Positions 1-62,375 of a DNA stretch of 64,000 nucleotides are shown here, one piece after another. The notes below the pieces were generated by a model. The model was not told the DNA's origin. It did no database searches and saw only the letters and a list, made by a program, of their open reading frames with translations. Numbering within the stretch: the first letter of the stretch is position 1; each line of letters opens with the position of its first letter. The stretch lies in NCBI GenBank assembly GCA_039566865.1, contig CM076962.1:5450743-5514742 (forward strand), given 5' to 3'. The translations under genes were made by a program, and so were the position numbers. Source of the stretch: Aurelia coerulea (taxonomy: Eukaryota > Cnidaria > Scyphozoa > Semaeostomeae > Ulmaridae).

Positions 1-99
1 GTTATTGTTATAATTGTTTGGTATAATCCCAAATGGACTAACCCCAAGGGAATTTCTTCCCTTCGACTTTTCGGCTTTTGGACTTTTCGACTTTTCGAC

Positions 100-751
100 A
101 AACACCGGAGATATGAGTTCACAAGGTGAAAATTTGGAGTGCACCTGAAACCAGAGGTTTGAGAAATGGCCTAGCCATAATTTGACAACAAACAGGCATT
201 TTGCAAACGAATTTTCGACTTCGACCTTTACTTTTTATTTTTGAAAAGATTTATACCTTGAATTACTTCCATTGTTCTTGAAATGACTTATCTTTTGAAG
301 AAACGGTCCTTGCATTGCATTCGATCCCAAGTGTTTTGTATTAAAGAAGAGGAAAAGGGGCACATGCACGCTTATTTTGGAGATGTGGCACAACTTTATC
401 ACTCTTACCACATTTTTGCTATATTTGTTTAACCAGTGCCATGTCCATGCATATTTTATTCCTTTCAAAAGCAAAACACGGAAACTTAAAGTCCACAGGT
501 ACTTTGGAAATTGTCCATGATACAAATCATGACTAGGCCCTTTTTCAAAACCTCTGGTTTTGGGTGCACTGTAAATTTTGACTTTGTGAACCTGTATCTC
601 CGGTGTTTGGTGGACGATTTCTAAATGCAAGCTACGTGCATCTAAGTTGAACATTGATAAATTTAGCTGTGAAGTCGGGGAGCAATGATATCTTATTGCT
701 TGGTTCCTATTTCCAGTCAAAAGGGGGTACCTTTTTCTGAGACACCCGGTA
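100..751. repeat. CCGGGTGTC-family foldback element, left end lost
   Basis: The right end reads TGAGACACCCGG followed by TA. The left part (from about 100, caaacaccggagat) is the inverted partner of 540-640 and lacks its outermost ~140 bp. It is the same family as 11544-12335, in reverse orientation. The 175-codon open frame on the reverse strand is only the repeat read through. Positions 1-99 hold an unrelated TTCGACTTTT-rich stretch. Confidence 0.75.
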
Positions 752-1265
752 GAATACGTCACCGAAACATATTTTATATCTACAGTTAGGTTTTTATATC
801 ATTCGTTCTGTTTGAGCCTTACATTACATTGCAGTAACTTATGAGAACATTTGTTGGCATTTAGGAATAATGACAAACTTGAAAATAAGAAACGTTTTAA
901 TTCCAGATCTAGAATTGTTTCTTATAAAATGAACCCCTTCTGAAGAAAATGAGACCTCTTTGTTATGCAAGGGGGTTTCTTATTTGTGGGTACTTACTGT
1001 ATCATATTGTGAGTGAAATTTGAACATTGGAAGGAGATGTTCACAACAGTTCACGAGGGCACAGGTAGTGAACATAAAGATGATTTCGTACGAAACTCTG
1101 AATACTCAATATCTGATATTTTCAGGAACCTTTCAGTACTGACCCAGACTATTAGTTCTTTATGAAAAAGAATTACTTGTACTTGAATGGCTAAAATTAT
1201 CACGTTACGTTTTAACTTGAGGGACTTTCTTCAATAAGCGTTATAATGAATGGCATTTCTTTCAG
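752..1265. other. Intron sequence, nothing recognised
   Basis: AT-rich sequence just upstream of the first exon in the window. I see no PH-domain exon, repeat structure or RNA gene here. Confidence 0.5.
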
Positions 1266-51777
<50,512 letters not shown>

Positions 51778-51869
51778 CAAATGTTGTATACTTTATCATA
51801 GACAACTGACACTGCTAGAAATTAAAGCGATATCAATACTCGCGACTTAAACTGATCAGAATGAAAGTG

Positions 51870-51918
51870 AATAAAACGAAAAATTTAAGTAGCGACACCG
51901 CGAAGTTACTAAAATAAA
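51870..51918 (+). terminator. Candidate ACAP poly(A) signals
   Basis: Two AATAAA hexamers (51870-51875 and 51913-51918) lie 93 and 136 nt after the ACAP stop. They are reasonable 3'-end signals, giving a short 3' UTR. Which is used, or whether a more distal one is, cannot be told from sequence. Confidence 0.5.
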
Positions 51919-52708
51919 ATGTACGAGACGTAAATTACGGTAACATGAATATTGTAGTGTTAATTTGTTATGTATCGGATGACTCAAAAACCTTAACCTC
52001 ATGAAAAATAATCAAAATTTCTTCCTATTTTAACGATAGTGAAGTGGATGATGAAGTGTAAAGGACCAAATTTAATTACGACCAATGATTATCAAATTGA
52101 ATTTTGATGCCGCACTACCGATTAGAATGGTTTCTTATGAAAAATGGAGTTATTATGTCCTGCATCGTTAATTCTTAACACGACATAGAGCCTTCATGTG
52201 AAATGGAAAATTATATGTAGGTTTCTCACTAAAATACCTTTTTTGTAAAAATGCTATTGCTAAAAATGAGGTTCCGTAAGAGTAAGATAACGAGTTTATT
52301 TGCCCTTGAAACAAATAGACAAAAAGGAGATTTAAGGTTTGGTAAAATGAATAACTTTTGAGGATTTTGCAAAGATTTTTACTTACCCAGTAGCTGTGGG
52401 TATCATAAATTTATTTTGAGTAAAACAGTTACAAGAAAGACCCTTTTTCATTCATTTCAGTAACAGCTTCGAAGCAGAACTGCCAACAACTTTCAATGAA
52501 AGCATGACCGATTTTCAGGAAAGTTTTCTTGAACCCCTTAGCCTGTCCTTTTCATGGCATAGCAACTTTTGGATCTTTGGATCTTTGGACCTATCTGATT
52601 TTTCAACTATTGCCGAAACTTGCTTTTGCTTTGCTGCGGGCTTGTGAGCTTTTAACGAACTGAATTGAAGGCTGGCTCCAGTGAAATATTTTTGCTGCTT
52701 TGAGGTTT

Positions 52709-53602
52709 CTTAAGGTTATTGTAACCGTTCAGGCGGCGATTAAGAAACTCCGTTTACCACGGCCGTTCGTCAAAATATAGCAAACAAACTTATGCATCAT
52801 TCGACGCAGAATTAAACGAAGAATATCATAAAAATATATTCAGTTGATTCAATAAAATCACGAATGACTTATTCTAGATTTAAGGCAAAATCGACCACCC
52901 TTGCGAAAAAATCGTTGTGTACCCCAATGATAATCGTTGGACCACGACTATCTATTTACCAAAGACTTAAGGCCCTGAACTGCAAAACCGTGTCACGAAT
53001 TTTTGATAAAAGGTTTTTCTTGAAATGATATCATTTTAAATAAAAGCAAATGTCTTAAATGTATTTTTTTTAACTTTCAGACCCTTGTAAAAATCGGACC
53101 ATTGGATCTATCACAAATCGCTGACACGGTTCCGTAGTTATATGCTTTGTGACCCTGTGTGCCAAGTTTCAAGCGATTCGATTGGCCTGTTGGGTACACA
53201 AAGATTTTTTATTACCCACCAGTACTCCGGAATCCTGTTTCGAGAAATCAGGCTTTTATCAAAATGAAGCAAAAATTGCGGGAATTACGATTATGCATGA
53301 AAGGTCAAGCAATTAGGCTTAAGCGTGGTATTGGTAAAGCATTATATCAATAACATAGCAGCACGGGATGTCACGAACATAGCTGCAAGGTCAAGTGAGT
53401 TTACTTTAATCCCCTAATGCGTATATTCCCGCAACTTTTGAGAAACATGATTACTCCTTTTAAAATGCTCAGATTTATAAGTAATTGTGACTTTTTCTGG
53501 AAGTGACTTGGTTTAAACAGTCCTCAAATACTTGTACCATCAGATTATGACAAAAACGAAAAATCGAAAATTTGTCGTCTGAACAGTTACAGTAACCTTA
53601 AG
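52709..53602. repeat. TIR element with CTTAAGGTTA-TGTAAC ends
   Basis: It starts CTTAAGGTTATTGTAACCGT and ends with the near-inverse (CAGTTACAGTAACCTTAAG). The matching part is about 28 bp over an 894-bp element. No coding capacity was recognised. It is likely a MITE. Confidence 0.65.
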
Positions 53603-53826
53603 CGATACATGTGTTAGCTAGGATCATTCACTTGAAATAGTTTTTGTCATTTTTCGATGTAGAGAAATGGTAAATTTTTCCTACACTATGCTCCAAAGGA
53701 CTACATGGAAAGACTTGTCGCGAAAGATAAATAGTGGATACTGTACGTGCTTCAAAATCTTTATGTATTAACGTTTTATTTTGTTTAACTTGGGAAATCA
53801 GCCGATATAGTCTTTTCAAGGTTCTA

Positions 53827-54584
53827 CCGGGTGTCCCAGAAAAAAGTATACAGATTTGGATTGATCCAGCGATGTGAATTTAGCTTCAATCAAGGGCTGA
53901 TCTCTTTCAAAACATTCCTTGATAGTTAACTTGAACATGGATAACTTGTTTGCTGATATTGATGCTCTGTGAGCAGAATTATTGATCTTAACAGCTCAAA
54001 TTTGCGTCTAACTCCAGACAAGAGCTTTTGCATTTTAACCCAAACAAATCCTTGAAGCACATTGAATAATTCAACGATAGCCTCGATGAAATTTGACCAA
54101 TATTAGATCACATTATATTCTGTTTGTTAGAAGTCACCCATTGTGCAGTTTCTTAATTGTTCTTTAATTTCACTTCACTCGCTAATTTCGATGTGCTTCA
54201 AGAATTTTTTTAGGCCAAAAGGCCAAAGCTCTGTTTTTGAGGTGTACGTAAACTTAAGCTTTCGAGATCGAAACTTGAGCTTTCAACAAACCAGGTATCT
54301 ATGTTCAAGGTAACTATCGAGGAACCTTTTAAAGTAATTCAACGGAGTTAAAGCAACTTAGCAAGGGGGACTGGGTCGGTCTAAATACAACCTATTGTAT
54401 TTGATGTTCTCGATCGATGAAAACAATAGAAACATACGTGGCTCGTGCCGTTCTTTAATGCTATGTTTAGATCTTGTCACTGTATCTCCGTTCATTTACT
54501 TTGAGAGTGATTATCCATTGATTAAAGCTAAATTCACATCGCTGGACCCAACCCAATCGGTATACTTTTTTGTGGTACATCCGG
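53827..54584. repeat. CCGGGTGTC-family foldback element
   Basis: It starts CCGGGTGTCCCAGAAAAAAG with TA before it and ends GTACATCCGG with TA after. The arms match those of 37970-38579 (GAATTTAGCTTCAATCA-, AGCTTTCGAGATCGA-type blocks). The right arm is broken by about 150 extra bases at 54325-54490. Confidence 0.82.
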
Positions 54585-54657
54585 TATGTGGCGCTAAGCA
54601 GCTTTAATTTCACTGGTATTGGGACAGGTAACTTGGCTAATGCCCGAATCCAATTAT

Positions 54658-55629
54658 AGTGTCGGTGGTGGTAATCGGACACTTGCGAAAAAATCTCGAA
54701 AACCAGCAGAAAAGTGCGTTAAAGATGGGATCCATCAAAGAGGGTATTTCTTGGTACTGAAAGCTAACATTATAGATACTAAAAGTATTTGCGAAAAGCC
54801 TTCTTAACATGCTAAAACCAGTTGCTTTCGTTGTGCTTGGTAGTACAGAAGTTGTCGTTGTGAACGTCACACCCAGATTCAAAACTCTGGATCCGTTGCC
54901 GAACGAAGCAAAATTTCTAAGCGATCAAATACATTGTAGGTCTAGCATGTGAATAACACAAGATTGTGGCAAAAACTTAAAAAAGACAGGTTTGCTGAAG
55001 AAGTGACATGACAGCGAATGCCATATCGAATCGTTTTAAAAGTTCATGGCGGTGGTTTTCGTACACCAAATAAATCAGTTGTTTGGGAGAATGAATAAAG
55101 TTCCGATTTGAAATGTGATTTGGATTTTCATATTTCTTTCATAAATATCTGCACGTAGATCAATCGAAAGTTGCTATGAGATAAAAAAAAACACATTTCT
55201 CATGCTTCTCCTAGTTTATATATTAGTTTGCATATACCGAAAGCTCTTCAGAATTTCATTACAAGAACCGGTAGTCGAACCATTGTCTTCGTATTCAAGA
55301 ATAGAAAAATAAGGCAAGAAAAATGAAGCAGAAGAGTTTATAGACGGAATAATTGCCAAGCATACATAGAGAAATAAATTTCTTGGAACATTCTGCATTG
55401 TGAACCCACTGTCCGAAAACCTCCGCCACTGTCCGAAAACCACCCCCAAAGTCAGCCTCCAAACATCATTGCCAAAGACAAGCTGGCAAAGTCCAAAACC
55501 AAAAACTTTGGAAAAATATTGCCAAATACCTGTCCATTCACCTGGTAATTTTGGTTTTTGTCTGTAATAAATTTTCCTTGTAAAAATATTTAATTTTCCT
55601 TGTGCTTCCGATTACCACCCCCGGCACCC
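54658..55629. repeat. Possible TIR element with GGTGGTAATCGGA ends
   Basis: GTCGGTGGTGGTAATCGGAC near 54661 and the inverse TCCGATTACCACCCCCGGCAC near 55607 face each other about 0.95 kb apart. Likeness fades beyond 22 bp, so this may be a MITE or a coincidence of shared repeats. Confidence 0.45.
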
Positions 55630-56409
55630 TAGTACGCTGGCTATGTGTTAATCTCAAAAGATAATAATAGTTACGATGTAACATGTTAGATAGTTAACTG
55701 GAACAATTTCTTGCAATTGTAAGGTAGAGGGCAAAATGGATCAGATTGCGGCAAATTGGCTCAATGACAAATTCCTGGATTTCACTGTATTGTGCCTCAA
55801 TTTGAGGATATCAGTTTTTGATAAGAGCAAGAACGATTTTAGTCATCAAACAAGCGGCAAGTTTTCAACCAAGGACATTTTGTCTCAGTTTAAAAATGAA
55901 AATGCCGAATGATCTATTTTGCTCCATTTTACACCAAGTGCCACATGCTGGCATGTTCGTTTGTATCAATCACAATTTTTTAATTTCAATGAATATTTTG
56001 TATACCTTATTGTGCAGTAATTATTGTCCTTTTGACGAGATTTCAACGTATTGGAAGACAACCAAAGTGCTCTTCAAATGTTCATTATCCCCGCAAATTT
56101 TGTCTGCCCATTCCTCAAATATCTTGCTCATCGTAGACTGGCGTTAGTCCTCCCTATCGTACGAGAGCATTTGGTAATGCTTACCATAAAGATTGCCTCC
56201 AATTTTCGTAAAGCGGACTTTAATTGTGATGATGTCATGTATTTCTAAGAATTTTCCCTTTAGTTCAATGTCAAAGGAAAATCTTCGCGGGTTTCTTTTG
56301 TCTTCTACGCTTATTCGCCATCGGATTGGTCAGAGAAAATGAGGATTTGGAGGTTTCCGCCATGGGCCGCGAGCAAAAATGGGCGGAAACATTTGATTCC
56401 TATGCTGGT
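55630..56409. other. Intergenic sequence, nothing recognised
   Basis: A 109-codon forward open frame (55818-56147) has no family likeness. The sequence just before 56410 includes a GC-rich patch (gccatgggccgcgagcaaaaatgggcgg). Confidence 0.4.
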
Positions 56410-58357
56410 TGCTTCTCTTTACGACATTTCAGCAAACCAATACCCTTTATAGTTTTTTAAATAGCTGGTCTTATATGATCTGAAAAGGATTCCCAAAAAG
56501 TTCATTTACTTTTTTAGTCGTTATTAAAAGGACGATTTTCCCAATTTCAGGAAACCAGTAACCTTTCTAGTTTTTGAAATAGCTGCTCTTATATGACCTG
56601 AAAAGGAAAGTTTTGAGTCAAGGACGATTCCCAAATGTTTATGTTCATTTACTTTTTTACTGGTACATTATTAAAGAGGATCACTGGATGGTCAACTTCG
56701 TTTTCTTGGTTGAAAATATCAGTTCAACAGCTTGCTTTTGCTGATCTAATGATATTCTCCAATCATGTGCCCACTGCATTATCAACTCCAAGTCAATCAT
56801 GATTCATATCATTTGCAGCTGCATTGGAATCATTGTCCACTGTAAACAACGGTGTATCATCAGCAAACAGCTTAACGTTACATTTCAAGTTTTCAGTTAG
56901 ATCATTTATATATACAAGGAAAAAGAAAGATCCTAAGAAAGAGCCCTGGGGTACCCCGGTTGAAATATCTCCCCAACTGGAACACTGCCCATTTAGAACA
57001 GTTCTCTGTTTTCGAACTTTAAAAAAACTTTTGAAAAGAGAAAGGAGCTGTCCTGAGACACCACATCGTTTTAACTTATAAATAAGACCATCATGCTATA
57101 TCCTGTCAAATGCTTTGGAAATGTCAAGATACACAGAACGAACATCAAGTGGAGGATTACAGTCAAATGCCTTAAAGATGGAATGCGTTATGGATATTAA
57201 TTGGTTGACTGTTGAGTCACCAGGACGAAAACCTGATTGATTAGGGTTAAGTAAATCACGCCAAACAAAATGTGAGTATAATGAATCGTACATAAGTTTT
57301 TCAAGAATTTTCCCAAAAATTGAAAGAAGAGAGATTGGACGACAATTCCCCTTCACATTTTTCTCGTTTTTCTTATGAACTGGCACTACATTTGCATATT
57401 TCCAAATCTTTGGGAATAGACCACGTGTCTCAAACAGTTTGTAAATCTTATCTTTAGTGGATTAACTAATGCAACATCGCTAAATTTTATCATTCTTACA
57501 GATATTTCATCCCAGCCATGTGTTTTATTGGGATTTAGAGTTCTGACGATATTTTGTGGAATTTGCCTACCTGTATCAATTGTGGTATACTGAAGTATGA
57601 AATGATCTTTGAATAATTGCGCCTTTCAGTAAAATTTGTTACATTCTCTAGAATTGGTGGTATGATAGGAATCTTAGCCTTGTATAGAACAACAGTATTG
57701 ATAAAAGACCAATATGTTTTGCTAGAAGTCCCAGGGTTTGCTAAGGTTCTCCCTGCCTTTGTAAAATAGTTCCTATGAGCATCTTCAATAATTTTCGAGC
57801 CTTCAGATATAATTTTTTGTATACTTTCAAGCCTATCACCTGGCCGACCACTCCTCTCGAAAATATTGTAAGCACGATTCTTGTTCCTTAGAAACTTTTT
57901 AACAGTTTTCGTTATCCAAGGTGCTTGGATAAGTCAGTTGAAGTCACCGGTGATAACAACGCAAAATGGGTTTTCTGCATGCATTTTAGATTGCATCAGC
58001 TCAAAGTCCATTGTTAAGTTATCAAATTCACTGGCTTGAACTTCTATAAATTATGACAAAAAAGTAGTTTTTCCTGTTTAACTGGATTTCGCACACAACG
58101 CTTTCGAGGAGAGTTTCCAGGTCTGAACGATTTTGTGAAGGTAGGGAATCTTTGATATACAGCCCAACACGACCCCTTTTGATATTTTGCGGATGGTTAC
58201 TTTTGATAAAATAGTAACCATCTAGTGTCAGCCTGCCTTCATCAACGGTGCTGTCAAGGTGGGTCTCAACTATACCGATTGAGTCATTGTTATACACCGA
58301 GTTGTATGCCTCAATTAGTGTGACTCGTAAAAAAATTTCCAAAAAAAAGATTTCCAA
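56410..58357 (-). pseudogene. Decayed antisense copy of the 2A-LINE ORF2 with internal deletion
   Basis: On the reverse strand the endonuclease start is at 58028-58357 (SVYNNDSIGIVETHLDSTVD), followed by a jump near 57930-57960 to the linker after the endonuclease. Then comes the RT (57096-57386, NCRPISLLSIFGKILEKLMY to KAFDRI) and shifted frames with GVPQGSFLGS and FADD. The 2A region is not present. Near 56420-56600 a block of about 110 bp (TTCAG(C/G)AAACCA...GAAAAGG) is duplicated in tandem. Confidence 0.85.
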
Positions 58358-58925
58358 CCCCCCAGATCCCCACTTCCTTTTTCGTTCCCACCATCTACTG
58401 CCCCCTGCTAAAAATTGTCTATGTACAGCCTTGAACTGATATGATTGGACAAACTAGTCATTATTATTCAATCCTTCCTCAAACCACTCAAAAAATATTC
58501 GTTGATATTCGTACTAAGCTCGAGGTCGATTTCCTTCACTATCAGCACTCATATAAATCGTTGCTTTCGCCACACTGAGCATCTCCAAAAGCCCAGTTCA
58601 ATTATGCGGATAGTGCAGTTTCCCTTATTTTAAAAGGTCAAAGAATCTGCATGCAGGCTAGATACCTTATGTTTAATCGGTCTGTTTTTGTTTCATCGGT
58701 GCACTTTTGCGAAAGAAAACTGGCAGGAAATAATTGTCACGGAATATTCGTCTGCAGGCATGATAGCACCACCTTGGTCCCAAAAACTGATCGTTTTTTG
58801 TGGCATATTTCTGCAGTTATCTTTCTTCAATTTGGAGTAAAATTTTAACAGGATGTACCACTGACGTCGACTGATTACGATTGAGTCCTAGTAATCGCTA
58901 CCCACCCTACTCGCTCATACTAGTA
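58358..58925. other. Sequence between two LINE copies, nothing recognised
   Basis: Small open frames of 62-65 codons show no family likeness. I see no LINE coding sequence, TIR or tail here. Confidence 0.4.
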
Positions 58926-60528
58926 TCAATGCAGGTGGGGTCGCACATAAAGCTTATTTAGTTCATTTAGGGTATGCCTAGGTAGATATTTGGAGAGATA
59001 TTTTAGCAAACCAATGCCCTTTCTCGTTTTGGAGATAGCAGATTTGATGTGAGCTGAGAAAGAAAGCTTTTTGTCCAAGATAATACCTAGGTGTTTATGT
59101 TCATCTACTTTTTTTACGGGTATGTCGTTAAAGAGGATCACTTGATGATCTATCTCGTTTCTTTTCCTTGAAAATAATACCTCAACGGCTTGCTTTTGTG
59201 GATCGGGATTAAATGACATCCTCCACACTTGCGCCCATTGTCTTATCACCTCCAAGTCATGGTTCATATGCTTTGCAGCTTCGTTAGGCAACCGTAAACA
59301 AGGATGTGTCATCAGCAAAAAGTTTAACATGACACTTCAAGTCTTTCGTGAGATCATTTATGTAAACAAGAAAAAACAATGGTCCTAAAATAGAGCCCTG
59401 GGGCACTCCTGCTAAAATATCTCCCCAATTAGAACACTTTCCATTCAGAACGGTTCGCTGTTTACGGCCTTCAAGAAAACTTTGGATAAGAAGAAGAAGT
59501 TGTCCTGAGACACCACATCGTTTTAGTTTATGAATAAGACCATCATGCCATACTCTATCAAATGCTTTAGAAATATCGAGATACACGGAACGAACATCTT
59601 GAGGAGGATTACAGTCAAATGCCTCAAAAATTGTATGCGTTATGGAAATTAATTGGTTGACTGTTGAGTCTCCTAGGACGAAAACCTGATTGATTGGGGT
59701 TAAGTAAATCATAGGTGACAAGATGTGAGTAGAGGGAGTCGTACACGAGTTTTTCAAGCATTTTCCCAAAAATTGGTAAAAGAGAAATGGGACGGTAGTT
59801 ACTCTTTACATTTTTTTTCATTTTTCTTATGAACCGGGACTACATTTGCACACTTCCATACTTCAGGAAATACACCATGTCTCAAACAGTTCGTGAATAC
59901 TAACTTAAGAGGAGTAAATAATGAGCATCGCTTAGTTTTATCATTCTTATGGAAATTTCATCCCAGCCATGTGCTTTGTTAGGCTTAAGTGATCGTATAA
60001 TATTCAGTATCTTTTCTTCAGAGATGACAAAATCAATAATCAACGTAGAAATCCCTTGTGTATCATGTGGAATTTCACTGCCTGTGTCGATTGTTGTACA
60101 TTGGAGCATGAAATAGTGATTAAATATCTGTGCTTTTTCACTGAAATCCGTTACGAACAACGCATTCTCTAAAAGGGGTGGTATAATCGGAATCTTCGCC
60201 TTATCAAGAAGTGTATTGATTAACGTCCAGTAGGTTTTGCCAGATGTCCCTGGATTTGCTAAAGATTGCCCTGCCTTACGAAGGTAATTTTCTTTGGCAT
60301 CCTCAATCATTTTTGCTCCGTCAGATATCATCTTTTGTATTCCTTCTAGTTTGTTATCTGGCCGGCCGTTCCTTACGAAGCTCTTATAAGCATGATTCTT
60401 TTTCCTCAGAAATTCTTTAACATTTTGCGTTATCCTGGGTGCTTGGCGAGTTCTGATTGTTTTAATTTGGTTTGGAATATAATTAGAGTAAATGTTCAAC
60501 AGGACTTCATTGAGTAATTTAACTTGTT
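58926..60528 (-). pseudogene. Second antisense copy of the 2A-LINE ORF2, middle part
   Basis: On the reverse strand it runs from LLNEVLLNIYSNYIPNQIKT (60528) through the linker (59900-60499), RT fingers (NYRPISLLPIFGKMLEKLVY, 59624-59821), palm (KAFDRVWHD, GVPQGSILGPLFFLVYINDL, FADD, 59284-59769) to the thumb (LPRHTLNELNKLYVRPHLH, 58926). There are three or four frame changes. Both ends are cut off. It is closer to the intact LINE at 43260 than the copy at 56410. Confidence 0.88.
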
Positions 60529-60530
60529 AA

Positions 60531-60965
60531 TAATAATAATAATGATAATAATAATCTATATTTATACAGGTAAACTTGGTCAGCTTGCACAGAAGCTGCT
60601 ATCATTCAAGGTCCTGTTAAAATTAAAAGTCTAAAAAAAAATTAAAGATCTCAAATTACAAGTTCAAGTTTAAAAAGCCAGATGATACAAAAATAAAATT
60701 AAAAATCACAGTCAAGTTGATTGCATTGTCTCTTAAAATTTACAATCGACTGTTCTCCTTTCAACGCATTTGGCAGTTTGTTGAATATCATTGACCCTTG
60801 AAAGAGGAATGATTTGCGGCCAGCTTCAGTGCGAACTTTTGGAAGCACAAGATTGATGTTGTTCCCACGGGTTTCCTTATGATGTTGAATTTTCTTGAAA
60901 TAGCCTTCGAACAGTCTTGGTGCTATAGACTGGATCCATTTCTCTCAAATGGATCTTGAAAAGAA
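60531..60965 (-). pseudogene. LINE 3' end with (TTA)n tail
   Basis: The reverse strand reads HHKETRGNNINLVLPKVRTE, then AGRKSFLFQGSMIFNKLPNA and LKGEQSIVNFKRQCNQLDCD, a LINE RT C-terminus. A UTR and a tail of TTA repeats (60531-60555) follow. It abuts the 5' end of the copy ending at 60528, so it was probably inserted there. Confidence 0.78.
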
Positions 60966-62020
60966 ATCAAGAGGCATTTTGGGGTAGAAGCTGGGATCCA
61001 GTTGTTTTAGGGTATTTCGACCATGCTAATTTCGAATTTATCGGATCCCAAGTGAAATTCGCGCATTTAAGGGCTTAATTTGCATATTCAAAATGGCTGC
61101 CAGCCAAAATCTTCAAAATGTCATCCAGACAACCCCTGGCACTGCATTTGACTAGGAGATTTGTCAATATTGTAGATATGAGGACAAAAATTTGGTGCAA
61201 CGGTGTACAGTAACAATATTTACACAAAATGGCACTTTTAAAATGTTCATTACATCAATGACGTCATTACGATGTCATAGCTGATGAAAATGGCAGTATT
61301 CTCTTACTATTTGCAATATTTAAGCTTTTATTTTATAATTCCTCTTATGATACCTCTAGAATGTATCAAAAAGCATCAATAAGTAAAAATTAGCAATATA
61401 CTGTTTATCTAAGGTCATTAGTTATATCGCTTATTCATGATTTATTTAACAGTTTGTCACTGTTTCATTTAAACCCCTAATTACTGATTCAAATGCTCTA
61501 AAATGCCTTAAAATCATTCATAACGATCAAGAGAACGAAATTTGGCCATTAAAGTTTGTCTAAGACCTTTGTTATCATTTACATGACGTCATAGACTTTG
61601 ATGACGTCATCAACTTCAAAATTGCTGACGTCATTAAAAATAGAATTGTATATCATCTGAAAGCTCACATCGAGAGCTGTTGAAGTGTGGTTTTCTCCAT
61701 GAGATTTGCTGAGCATTCTGAACATGCTGTACAAGTTGCAACTTCGCTGGCCTTGCGCAAATTGACGGCGATTTTTAGACTAAGAAGTCTTGAGCATTCT
61801 TGAGAGCATTTGTACTTTTATGGAAAGACCTCATTTCTATTTTAGTGATACTTACTTGTCAAGAATTCTTGTTCTGTAATATCTGCAAGGCCTGTAGGCT
61901 GTAATGACAAGCGCAACCCTAACTTAAGACTTGAAAGAGCGTCAGGTCTAAATCTCAAAGCAAATCAAGCTATATGAGATCTAATTGAAAATACTTTTAC
62001 ATACCAGTTGGTTAAGTACA
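60966..62020. other. Intergenic sequence with clustered TGACGTCA palindromes
   Basis: The 8-bp CREB/ATF-type palindrome TGACGTCA occurs at 61259-61266, 61584-61591, 61602-61609 and 61626-61633. No gene was recognised. Sequence is otherwise AT-rich. Confidence 0.5.
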
Positions 62021-62347
62021 TCAATGCTCATTGTTCAAAAAGGTGTCATCTTCTGTAGCACTTTTGCACTTACATAAAGCTGTGCACGGTAGCTTTACCT
62101 CTTTACACCTACAGCATTTGTCACTGCATTGTGTGCTACATCCACTGAAGATCACCTCTCGGGGGGGTAACTTAATAGGTTTGAGGTACGGGGACGTGCC
62201 ATTATTTAGGGGTACCTTTTTTCTGAAAAGTGCGGAATTATGGGTATCATTTTCAGAAGTATGTGCGGAATTATGGGTATCATTTTCAGAAGTATGTGCG
62301 GAATTATGGGTACCATTTGAAGAAACATGCAGACTTTTGGGTATCAT
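62021..62347 (-). CDS. Cys-rich hypothetical protein with 11-residue repeats (possible transposon fragment)
   Basis: A 108-codon reverse frame. N-terminal part: repeats of ENDTHNSAHTS (11 residues, about three copies). C-terminal part: a Cys cluster CX3CX3CCXCX6CX3CXC (about residues 70-94) that resembles the Cys-rich, CXC-like modules found near the ends of some invertebrate transposon-encoded proteins. It could be the last exon of a longer protein. The source of the repeat is a 33-bp DNA repeat. I cannot name a function. Confidence 0.4.
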   Translation of the reverse strand: MIPKSLHVSSNGTHNSAHTSENDTHNSAHTSENDTHNSALFRKKVPLNNGTSPYLKPIKLPPREVIFSGCSTQCSDKCCRCKEVKLPCTALCKCKSATEDDTFLNNEH

Positions 62348-62362
62348 TCTGAAGAAATATTG
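62231..62362. repeat. 33-bp minisatellite
   Basis: Unit GTGCGGAATTATGGGTATCA and onward, at 62231 and 62264 (nearly exact), then two weaker copies at 62297 and 62330. The unit length is a multiple of three, so it keeps the reverse frame open. Confidence 0.85.
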
Positions 62363-62375
62363 CAGAATTATTAGG

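Noticed and set aside
235..762. 175-codon reverse open frame
   Set aside because: It lies wholly in the foldback element and has no protein-family likeness. Its relatives at 11525-12335 are the same repeat.
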